64,000 nucleotides of DNA from Adiantum capillus-veneris (taxonomy: Eukaryota > Streptophyta > Polypodiopsida > Polypodiales > Pteridaceae): NCBI GenBank assembly GCA_014529385.2, contig CM043963.1, positions 79,730,912 to 79,794,911 on the forward strand, in the 5' to 3' direction. A program made the position numbers and the translations under genes. The notes under the pieces were generated by a model. That model had not been told where the DNA came from. It saw only the letters and a list, made by a program, of their open reading frames with translations, and searched no databases. Positions 55,245 through 64,000 of the stretch are shown in pieces (positions within the stretch are counted from its first letter, which is position 1; each line of letters opens with the position of its first letter).

Positions 55245-58200
55245 ATGGCTGACAACAACACAGATGTGTTCAAGATGTTTGCTAATGAGGACAAATTAGA
55301 TGGGGACAATTACCCTATGTGGGCTTACATGATGCAACATGTTCTTGTGTCAAAGGGCATCTAGAATATTGTGCAAGGCATTGATGTGCATCCTGGTTCT
55401 GAGGATGTAGGCGATGTTGAGGATGTTGTAGGTCTTGCTGCTATTAGAGTTGTTTTGCCTACGGCAGAACAAGCTCGTTGGGATGTAAAGGATGCGCAGG
55501 CTCATGCATTGATTGCATTGTCTATGAAGCGCACCATTACTCCTCACATTCGGTCAGTGAAATCTGCAAAACAGGCTTGGGATATTCTAGCAGGTCTTTA
55601 TGCAAGCTACAATGAGGCTAAAATTGATTTGCTGCGTAAAGAGCTGGAATCGAAGATTATGCATGAGGAAGATGATATGGACACTTTCCTTGCTGGTGTC
55701 AAGGATATCAATGAGCAACTTATTTCTGCAGCAGCAGGTGAAGTCATTTCAGACAGTTCCCTTGTGCAGACTGTTCTTGATGCCTTACCAGACTTTTGCT
55801 AGTACTTGGAGACTTATGACCCAAGGAAATCCTGAATTTGTCAAGTTTGATGCACTATGCACATTGCTGTTGCAAGAGTCACTTTCCAGAAAAAACAGGA
55901 CTAGGCAGCGTGCAGTCAAAGAGGCTTTTATTGCTTCTCAAAGAAAGGGTGGTAACAGCAATGCAACCACTTCTTATGGTTCTGTTGGGAGTGGCAAAAA
56001 TTATGTTCCTAATGCTTTTGCTGGAAACAATTCGTCTGAAAATTCTAGTGATAAGGGAAAAAAGAAGATGCGTTGCCATTATTGTAAAGCTAATGATCAC
56101 TTGATCAAGCAGTGTCCTAAGTTGAAGGCCAAAGAGGCTAAGAAGAAAGAGGGTGGTTCCACCACAAATGCTCGTTCCACTACAAATGTAGCCATTGTTG
56201 AGTCTTCTGTGAAAGGAGAATGTGATGTTGATCTTGATACAGAATGGGATTTTAGTGCAGAGTGCACTTACAATCCTGCTGTCCATGATGCATGCATGTC
56301 AGTTGTTGCAGATTTGGTATTTCGATAGTGATTCTACAAAGCACATTACCTCACATCGTGAATTGTTCACCTCTCTCGAGTCTGTCCCTCATTGGAATTC
56401 AATCACTTGTGCCAACAATGCCTCTTATTCGGTTTAGGGAGTTGAAAAGATTGTGCTTACTGCTGCAAATGGCAGTTCTTTCACACTTGTTGATGCACTT
56501 TATGTACCTGGGATCAAGAAGAATCTTTTGTCTATATCTACACTTGCTAGACTTAATATTGTAGTCAAATTTGTGGATGGCAGATGTACAATTCATGATC
56601 TCAGTTTTGGTGATGAAATTGTTGCATTTGGCCTTTTGTGTCGTGGGACGTATAAGCTCACTTTGTATGACAAGTGTGGAAAATTTTTTACAAATGCAGT
56701 TGTAGGTTCAAGGGCTATTCAGATGCAAAACTTTGGCATGCACGTTTTGGTCATCTGAATTTTGCCAGTTTGCTACGTTTGCAGAAACCTGATATGGTTG
56801 CTTCTTTGCCGCCTCTTGAAGCACCTGTCAAACATGTTTGTGAAGGCTTTATTTTGGGTAAAATGCCGCGTTCTAATTTTTCAAAGGATGGTTCAGTTAG
56901 GGCCACATGCAGGTTGCAGCTTGTGCATAGTGATGTCTGTGGGCCCATGCAAACTCCGTCCTTTTGCAATTACCTTTACTTCATGACTTTCATTGATGAT
57001 TACTCTAGGCATGCATGGGTATTTCCACTTAAAGCAAAGTCCGAAGTTTTTATGTGCTTCAAACAATTTCTGGCTATGGCTGAAAATGTATCGAAATGTA
57101 CTATGGACACCCTCCGTTCGATCAAAGGGGGGAGTATATGTCTCATGAATTTAATGCATTTTTGGCTAGTCGTGGGATAAAACACCACTGTACTATGCCT
57201 TATACTTATACGCCTCAACAAAATGGTGTTGTTGAGATAAAAAACAGGTCACTTACGAAAATGGCATGATGTATGGTCAAAAGTCAAGCTTTGCCGCATT
57301 CTTTTTGGCTCGAGGCCATCATGTGTGCCACTTATGTGCTTAACAGGTGTCCTACAAAAGCTTTGCAGTCTATTACTCTATATGAAGCATGGCATGATAG
57401 AAAGCCTTCTATTGGACACATGCGTGCTTTTGGCTGTTTGGCATATGCTTTGGTGCCACAAACACATCACATAAAATTGGATGATAAGTCTGTCAAAAAT
57501 GTTGGTTATAGTGCTGAAAGCAAAGGTTACAAGTTGTATCATCCGCAAACAAAGCGTATTCTGGTTTCACGGGATGTAGTGTTTGTGGAAGATTCTGTTC
57601 AGCCCTTGTTGTCATCTACTAGAGACAGTAATGTAAGCTTACAAGACATTTATGACACTTTGTTGCCTCTTTTTAGTTGTGAAATACGAATGTCAATTCC
57701 AATGAGGCAAATGTACAGCCTATGGGGATTTTAGAAAATGTTATAGATCAGTCTATGACTGATGCAGATGTACATGATGTACTTGATGAGAAAAGGGCTG
57801 AAAATGAGCAGGCTAGAGGTATGCCAAAATGGCTGGTGCATATTGCGTGACAGTAAATTGGATACACATTTGTCTAGTCATACTTGTTCAGGCTCTAGCC
57901 ATGCATCTTATGCATCAGATTGTTATGATTTGGCTGTGTCTAGCTTACATGATGTTGAGGAACCTCTGTCTTTTGATGAAGCACAGAATTCAAAAAATTG
58001 GTTGGCTGCCATGCAATCAGAATATGATGCACTTATAAAAATTACACATGGACTTTATGCGATTTGCCTCCTGGCAAAAAGGCCATTGGTACAAAGTGGG
58101 TTTACAAGTTGAAACACAAGCTTGATGGTGAAATCGATCGCCATAAGGCTCGACTTGTCGCAAAGGGTTATGCACAGCAAAAAGGCATAGATTATGAAGA

Positions 58201-59491
58201 GACTTTTGCTCCCACTCGTCATATGACTACTGTGCATTTTCTATGTGCATTGGCAGCTCATTTTGGTTGGGATGTACATCAATCAGACATTGTTACTGCT
58301 TTCTTGAATGGTGACATATTTGAGGAAGTTTATGTAACGGAGCCTCGTGGTTTTGTCAAGAAAGGACAAGAGGACAAAGTGTGCAGATGTAAGAAGGCTT
58401 TGTATGGGTTGAAGCAATCTCCTCGTGCTTGGTATGAGAAAGCTACACTCATTTGGTCAAACAAGGGTTTCGTAACAGCCCAACAGAAAGCACATTGTAT
58501 GGAAAGCGTGAGGGTGATGTACTTCTCATTGTGGTTCTGTATGTAGATGATTTGCTGATCATTGGACCAAATGAGAGACATATTGCTGAATTCAAGGCTG
58601 ATTTGAATGCTACTTTCAAGATGAAAGATTTGGGACTGTTGCATCATTACTTGGATATACAGTTTAAGCAGTGTGATGGTGGTATTGCCTTGTGTCAGAA
58701 AAGTTACATAGAGACAATGCTATGTAAGTTTGGACTTGAGGATTGCAAACCTATTGCCATCCCATGGAAACAGGTTTGAAATTGAGTCTTCATGATGCTG
58801 GTGATCCTGTAGATGTCACTCGTTACCAAAGTGCTGTTGGATGCCTCATTTATGTATGCAACACGAGGTCAGATATTTAGTTTGCAGTCTCATAGGTCAA
58901 CAGATTTATGCATAGTCCAGGGTCTAAGCATTGGCAGGCTGTCTAGAGGATTTTCCGCTACCTTAGTGGCACTTTATATCTTGGCTTTTTGTATCCCAAC
59001 GAGGGATCATTGCCGCTAGATTTACATGCTTTTTTGGACTCAGATTGGGATGGTTGTTTTGACACGCGAGTGTCCACAAGTGGTTTTTGTTTCATGCTTG
59101 GCAGTTCATGTATATCATGGTTGAGCAAGAAGCAACCTACTGTGGCAACTTCGAGTTGTGAGGCTAGGTATAGGGCAGTCTTCACAGCTACAATTGACTG
59201 TGTATGGCTCAGATGCCTTATGGCTGATTTGGGTGTTGGACATGACACTGCCAACACTATCTACACTGACAGTCAGAGCGCATTGGCAGTTGGGAGGATT
59301 AACCCAGTTTTTCATGCTCGCACAAAGCACATTGAGGTGCATTACCACTATGTTAGGGAGAGGCTCTCATCAGGAGAGATCAACTTGGCTTATGTGCCAA
59401 CACACTTGCAGATCTTTTCACAAAGGCATTGTCTCGTGAGAAGCTCGAAGCTTTGTGCAAAGCTTTGGGCTTGCTTCCCTTTGTGGACTGA
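55245..59491 (+). pseudogene. Copia family 1 gag-pol, array unit 2
   Basis: The most complete internal region. Gag starts at 55245 (MADNNTDVFK), TAG at 55362 replaces Trp, frame runs to 55802 where 11 bases are lost; the gag C-terminus and zinc knuckle CHYCKANDHLIKQC continue at 55805-56328. Protease active site is DSD instead of DSG. Pre-integrase 56453-56758, integrase 56674-57180 (second zinc Cys replaced: CEGFILGK) and 57273-57734, RT 58064-58779 (SDIVTAFLNG, LYVDDLLIIGPN), RNase H 58989 to about 59490. About eight frameshifts or stops. It is the reference for what copy 1 and the 39-kb fragment have lost. Confidence 0.88.
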
Positions 59492-59566
59492 TCATGTCCT
59501 CAGGGCATGGCACTTCCCTTTACTCATGTGCCAGCTCTCGTTCAACGCATCACTCCAGGGGGAATT

Positions 59567-59792
59567 TGTAAACATATACATGTGGTAGTGATGTGTGTGA
59601 ATGCATTAGGACCGCCGTGGCATTTTTGCCTCTTTAGGAGGTTTTTCCCCCCGTGAATTGTATATACGCCCATCACTCTAGGTCTATCTATCTTTCCATT
59701 GCACACTATGTAATACACTCTCTATTGTGTGCCTTGAGCTTCCTTCGTCTTCTCCAATGTGTGTGCGTTTCTCTGCAACCCTAATTCCAACA
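59567..59792 (+). repeat. Array LTR 3
   Basis: 226 bp, begins TGTAAACATA (a change from TGTTACC) and ends TTCCAACA, preceded by CCAGGGGGAATT. Confidence 0.9.
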
Positions 59793-60880
59793 CCCTTGGA
59801 TCTCTCCTCTTGCAACACTTGCTTCCAATATGGTAACAAGAGGATGAGAACCGATGGAGAATAAATGAGGGGCAAGAGGGAAACAGTGTTTGATTGATGT
59901 TTTGACTTCAAAGGATCCTACAATCCTGTTATTAAATAGAAGCTCGGAGTGGTTGCCTGCTCCTAGGGTATGTACCAACCGACACATCCAAGGTCCAACA
60001 CCCAACGATTTCATGACGTCTTCTATGAAGGACCATGCGATTTGATCATATGCTTTGTCAAGTCAACTTGTAAAAGGATACACTCTTGATTTGTGAAGTT
60101 TGCATACTTGATGCTGACCATTGCAGCCAGCATGTTGTCATTTATTGACCTTCCCTTGATAAATCCATGCTGGTGGGGGTGACGCCTTTATCAAGGAGGG
60201 GAGAGAGCCTAAGGGCGACTACTTCAGTGATAATTTGATGCTGACCATTGCTGCCAAAACATTGTCATATATTGACCTTCCTCAATAATTCCATGTTGGC
60301 TTTATCAAGGAGGGGAGAGAGGCTAAGGGTGACTACTTCAATAATAATTTCATAAGCTACTGTCATCATTGTGATGGTCACTAGTGTTTGAATGGAGCAA
60401 CAAACCTACTTAGGAATAGGTTTAAATGAGATCCCTTTTATGCTAATCCATCTCTCCTTCAACAAGGGCTTGATTAGCCATGTGTGTAATAGGGGAACTC
60501 AAATCCCCCTACTAAATCCTTGAATAACTCTATCATTAGCCTGTCCTATCCTGGGGACTTTTCCTTGCCGAATGAATGCAACACAAGTGAGCATTCATCC
60601 TCGGTAAATATATTTTCCAGCAAGTTCGTTTCTGATTGTGTACTATTCTATTGACATTGGTGAGAAGGGATGCTCTAGCTTTGTCCACTTCTCTGGACCG
60701 GACTCTGGTTGACCTATGATTTGACTTAGGTGGTTGAGCATCAAATTAGCCACACCATCAGGGTCTTGTACTACATTCCCTTCGTCATCCACCTCGAGGG
60801 GAAAAAATAGGATTAACATGCTTATTATTGTAAAGCCAATTTCAAGAACAATTGTGAGAACAAATGTGCTTGGCGCCATT
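59793..60880 (-). mobile_element. LINE copy D, 5' piece (reverse transcriptase N part)
   Basis: Minus strand. 60879-60643 holds DDEGNVVQDPDGVANLML, the linker before reverse transcriptase. About 60175-60070 reads QHGFIKGRSINDNMLAA, an RT block of plant L1 LINEs, then a DLTK block. 60014-59793 reads ELLFNNRIVGSF, then PLAPHLFSIGSHPL (the GCPLSPYLF block). The YxDD box and thumb that should follow are not found at 49908, where the LINE resumes. Confidence 0.8.
60109..60350. repeat. Tandem duplication of about 125 bp inside LINE copy D
   Basis: GATGCTGACCATTGC(A/T)GCCA starts at 60109 and again at about 60237; shared blocks include TTGTCAT(T/A)TATTGACCTTCC and TTTATCAAGGAGGGGAGAGA and GACTACTTCA. 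The second copy has small deletions. Confidence 0.85.
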
Positions 60881-61791
60881 GTTTCCCAATGAACTTATTT
60901 CTAAATAAATCAAATCGATTGGCCTATTGCATTGTATAGATTTTGTATTTCCACAACTTCATGGACATTTTTTGGACATAAACACTACCAAAAAGGCTTT
61001 TTGAAAAACCCAATTGTAAGTTTTTCACCTGGGAAAACCAAAACCCAGAAGTGTATTATTATCGTTTAAAGATTTCTGTGAAGGCACTTGTTGAAAGAAG
61101 AACTTCAATGATATGTGCTGATCTAGGGCTACAAAATGCACGAGATTGAGAGTTATTATCGAGTATATCATGCTCTTGTCCATGATGAGGTTCCTTTATA
61201 GCCGACTCTAGATTTTGATAAGGTAATGCATGCACTACAAAGGAAAGACATACAAATAAATATGTATATAGACTAACATGCATAGATTATGTTTTTCCAT
61301 TAGATTGCTATTATATTGATAATGGCATTAAATGGGAATTAGTAGAAGTAGATACTCCAAATCGTGCATGAGATGTGGATTGGTGATCCCCCACCTTATC
61401 AAACTCGAGCTAGGGTCACAAAAGTGAACATAATCGGATGGTTTTGCTAGGTCCTATAAAGTGGACCTACATTGCATTGCTGAATTTTGCATTGTGGTAA
61501 ACTGGTGTGAACCAGGCCTAATGTTTGGGCCTAATTGAAAGGACGGATACAGGTCGTGGGAATCCACCCTGAGAAGGAGAATTTCGTGAAGCGGGAAGAA
61601 AAGGTTGGGGACTTTTCGTCATTTGAAAAGTTAAAAGAGAGGCAGACCTCTGGAGTCTGCGGTGCTTGCCAGCCTTCTATCAAGCAGCTTCTTGCAGTGA
61701 TGAGCTAAGCTTTTGGAAGAGACGCTCGTATCTACACTAGGCTTCAGCAAGCTGTCATAAATTCTCTAAAAGGAGCATCTCTACAGCCTTC
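60881..61791. other. Upstream region of the thaumatin-like gene
   Basis: AT-rich, no gene seen. Contains a possible TATA box and 5' leader of the gene at 61792. Confidence 0.5.
61455..61460 (+). promoter_or_regulatory. Possible TATA box of the thaumatin-like gene
   Basis: TATAAA in CCTATAAAGTGG, about 335 bp before the start codon. Chance matches are common in this AT-rich DNA; no other promoter element supports it. Confidence 0.2.
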
Positions 61792-62645
61792 ATGGAGAGC
61801 CGCACATGGCTCTTCGTTCTCCTCAGCGTCTGCGTTGCAGCAGGTAACCATGCTCTACTCTACTGCTGGCTATGGTTTTCATTATTAGCTTGGTGACGGC
61901 TCCCTTGCTCATTTGGTTTTCACGGCGTCTTCGATTTTCTTTCTTGTTTGCAGCGTCTGCTCATAATCGCAGCCATGGCGATCTACCTTTGCATTTCGTC
62001 AACAAATGCAAAGAAGAAATTTGGGTGGGAACGCTCGGCAGTGCAGTTCTTAACGGCGGCGGCTGGGCTGTCCCTGCCGGCCAGACGGTGGCTCTGGCCG
62101 CACCGCCCGGCTGGCACGGCCGCTTCTGGGGCCGCACAGGCTGCCGTTTCGACCGCAGCGGGAAGGGCAAGTGTGAAACGGGCGACTGCGGTGGGCTGGC
62201 CAAGTGCAGCGGTGTGGGCGGGCAGCCGCCGGCGACGCTAATGGAGTTTTCATTAGGCCCGCCGCTTGACTTCTACGACGTGTCTCTTGTGGATGGCTAC
62301 AACTTGCGTGTGAGCGTCGTTCCAATGGGCGGCCGGTCCGGCAGTTCGGCGGCCGCCTGCCGCCCAGCCGGATGCAGCGCTGATGTGAACGCCTTCTGTC
62401 CTGCCGCCCTCCGAGTGGCGGGCGGCGACCGCGGGGTGGTGGCCTGCCGCAGTGCCTGCAATGCGTTCTCCAAGCCCCAGTTTTGCTGCACGGGTGCCTA
62501 CTCGCAGCCGTCCACTTGCCGGCCGTCCACCTACTCTCGCCTTTTCAAGCGGGCGTGCCCACACGCCTACACATACGCCTATGACGACCCCACCAGCATC
62601 TTCACTTGCGCTGCTCCTCGCTCCTACCTCATCACCTTCTGTGCC

Positions 62646-62648
<3 letters not shown>
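61792..62648 (+). CDS. Thaumatin-like protein (PR-5 family), two exons
   Basis: Exon 1 is 61792-61843, the intron is 61844-61953 (CAG|GTAACC ... TTTGCAG|CG, 110 bp), exon 2 is 61954-62648, giving 248 residues. Exon 1 encodes a signal peptide (MESRTWLFVLLSVCVAAASA, cleavage likely before H21). A Met in the intron at 61872 gives a longer open frame but no signal peptide, so 61792 is chosen. The mature part has all 16 family cysteines (C36, 81, 91, 96, 102, 153, 158, 166, 182, 186, 195, 196, 206, 219, 236, 247), which form eight disulfides in known members. R74, E115, D126, D131 and D161 match the acidic-cleft REDDD set, and FYDVSLVDGYN is the core motif. N22 is a possible glycosylation site. 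Known relatives are secreted defence proteins, many antifungal or glucan-binding. Exon 2 is far more GC-rich than the surroundings. It looks intact and is the only clear host gene here. Confidence 0.93.
61844..61953 (+). other. Intron of the thaumatin-like gene
   Basis: 110 bp, GT...AG, with a T-rich stretch before the acceptor (TTTTCTTTCTTGTTTGCAG). Removing it joins the signal peptide codons in phase to the mature domain: the codon GCG is split G|CG. Confidence 0.88.

Positions 62649-62708
<60 letters not shown>
62647..62708. repeat. (AG)31 microsatellite starting in the stop codon
   Basis: The tract begins with the last two bases of the TAG stop and fills the start of the 3' untranslated region. 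Confidence 0.95.
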
Positions 62709-62712
<4 letters not shown>

Positions 62713-62984
62713 TGCAATGACAGCTTTCTGCGTGTCCTTCACACATAGGTGGACATCAAGCTTGGGCTTGGTGTCCATGATGGTTCTTGCAGTCTTTTGT
62801 CCTTGTAAGCACCAATGCTCATAATATAATTTTCATATTTGTTATTGCATGTTTTTGTGATACAACATCTCCCTCATCTGGCTTGTTAGAACATGCCTTG
62901 GCTGGAGGATATATCACAAGAAGATTTGGAAATTTCCTCGTGGAAGAAAGCGGAGCCTTTTTTAGCGTTTTTCATACAATGCAT
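62709..62984. other. Likely 3' flank of the thaumatin-like gene
   Basis: No further gene recognised; no clear AATAAA signal seen. Confidence 0.4.
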
Positions 62985-63177
62985 AACATCATGAGCTTCT
63001 GCTCTAGAGGCACCGCATACCTAGCTAGGTATGATTGGGGGCAGGGGGAAACCCCCCCCCCCCCCCCCCCCCCCCCGGAAAAAAAAAACCGGAAAAAAAA
63101 ACCGGATTGGTAGTCCCTGCCCCCCAATCGTACTTAGCTAGGTATGCGGTGCCTCCCTCATAGAAGCTCATGATGTT
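62985..63177. repeat. Long inverted repeat with a C-run in the loop
   Basis: Arms 62985-63046 and 63115-63177 (about 62 bp) are reverse complements with roughly eight differences, covering AACATCATGAGCTTCT, GGCACCGCATACCTAGCTA and GATTGGGGG. The loop (about 68 bases) holds about 26 C (63051-63076) and two CCGGAAAAAAAA units. Confidence 0.88.
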
Positions 63178-64000
63178 GAGGTAAGTCAGGATGTGGGAAG
63201 TATTGTGAGAATTTGTCCAAAACTACTTGTGATAAGGCAACAGGTGCACCAATTTTTGTGGTTAGACATATTTTTATATGTGAAGGGCTTCATTTTATTG
63301 CCTTGTTTAAGAGTTCTAGGTTATTGACGAGAGAAACAATCCTGGGTGGGATTGATGGGTGTAATCACAAGGGTTTATCTTTTATAGTAGAGTAGAGTGA
63401 AAATCATAGATAAAGACAGTTGCTTCGTCACTCTTCCTCTTCATCTTCATCTCCATCTTCCACATGTTCTCTTGTTGCTCTTAGGTTTGTCTTTGTGGTG
63501 GTAAGGGTGTCCTGTCCTTTAGATGGATTCAATAGCAACGGAGAAAAGAAGCATCGAGTGCCCCTCCTTAGATATGTTTATATGAACCAAGAACTGATCA
63601 TTGACTAATGAGTAACATCTTTAGGTCAGTTGAAGATATGGCAACATATCCTACACACAGAATACTCCCATTGATCCATAAGTACTTTTGGTGCCTTTCT
63701 CCCATCGTTGCGTCTTACAAAGCCAGATGTCACTTCACTAGGAACACCCACTCTCTATGGCTTCTTGCATTGCCCGTATTGTGCACATTCCTACAATCAA
63801 TATACCAAGAGAAAAACATTACACATGAAACACATCAAGCACTTTTGGTGCTTTTATGTATAAACCACACTTGGCAGATATCGACTAATCAATGTCAATA
63901 ATGATATTCATTTTCAAGAGTCCTAAACTGACAATCTGTCATGAATTTTCTGAGTACATCATGTTTCCCATGTGTCAACCACAGCACGTCCAAGCATGTA
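63178..64000. other. No gene recognised
   Basis: Short open frames only. A TCT-rich imperfect repeat lies at 63430-63465. Confidence 0.45.

Larger units (their letters stand above)
49909..59792 (+). mobile_element. Tandem Copia family 1 array: LTR-internal-LTR-internal-LTR
   Basis: Three LTRs (49909-50135, 54815-55011, 59567-59792) alternate with two internal regions in the same direction. The middle LTR follows a polypurine tract (GCAGGGGGGATT) of unit 1 and runs into the leader of unit 2, so it serves as 3' LTR of one and 5' LTR of the other. Outer flanks ATCAC and CCCTT do not match. Such arrays are known products of unequal recombination between LTRs or between elements. Both units are dead. 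Confidence 0.88.

Noticed and set aside
61872-61953. Met start of the thaumatin-like reading frame inside the intron
   Set aside because: It gives no cleavable signal peptide of the family type and lies between good splice sites; the exon at 61792 explains the gene better.

Overview
This window reads as plant nuclear DNA from a large, repeat-choked genome. The evidence is several LTR retrotransposon families primed by the initiator-methionine tRNA, two kinds of LINE, a tRNA-derived SINE, a pogo-type DNA transposon relic, very dense (GA)n/(CT)n microsatellites, and one host gene with a short intron: a secreted thaumatin-like (PR-5) protein at the right end. No operons, no CRISPR and no bacterial features are visible. 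A fern, lycophyte or gymnosperm would fit, but the species cannot be fixed from the sequence.

Layout. 1-3.6 kb: a decayed LINE on the minus strand (endonuclease and reverse transcriptase). 4621-8229: a Copia element with a perfect GTATG target duplication, two 227-bp LTRs and an open reading frame in which the integrase has been deleted, so protease runs straight into reverse transcriptase. 10554-18542: a Ty3/Gypsy chromovirus on the minus strand with ~1.6-kb LTRs and a TTGGC target duplication. It has an in-frame deletion that fuses the front of reverse transcriptase to integrase plus chromodomain, and it sits inside an older gag-like reading frame. 19-25 kb: mostly microsatellites, homopolymers and an 82-bp minisatellite. 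26.1-29.06 kb: a broken pogo/CENP-B-type transposase flanked by four coding-like tandem repeat arrays. 29083-32204: a second, internally deleted Copia family. 33.5-35.4 kb: LINE 3' ends. 35.4-39.1 kb: microsatellite-rich, no gene seen. 39093-41176: a 5'-truncated copy of the first Copia family, followed by another LINE 3' end (41.2-42.97 kb).

From 44.2 to 60.9 kb one minus-strand LINE has been split into three pieces by two Copia loci of the same family. The first is a minus-strand copy at 44635-48873, itself interrupted by a SINE. The second is a plus-strand tandem array LTR-internal-LTR-internal-LTR at 49909-59792. Target duplications are imperfect or absent at both loci and LINE sequence is missing between the pieces, which suggests recombination between elements and not simple insertion.

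61792-62648 is the only intact host gene: exon 1 encodes a signal peptide, then a 110-bp intron, then a GC-rich second exon with all sixteen thaumatin-family cysteines. Its stop codon runs directly into an (AG)31 tract. At 62985-63177 lies a large inverted repeat whose loop carries a long C-run.

Because almost everything is selfish DNA, the parts do not form a pathway. What the window shows is the order of insertions, how the copies decay (repeated short-homology deletions that remove whole domains) and which parts survive. All coordinates and mismatch counts are by eye.
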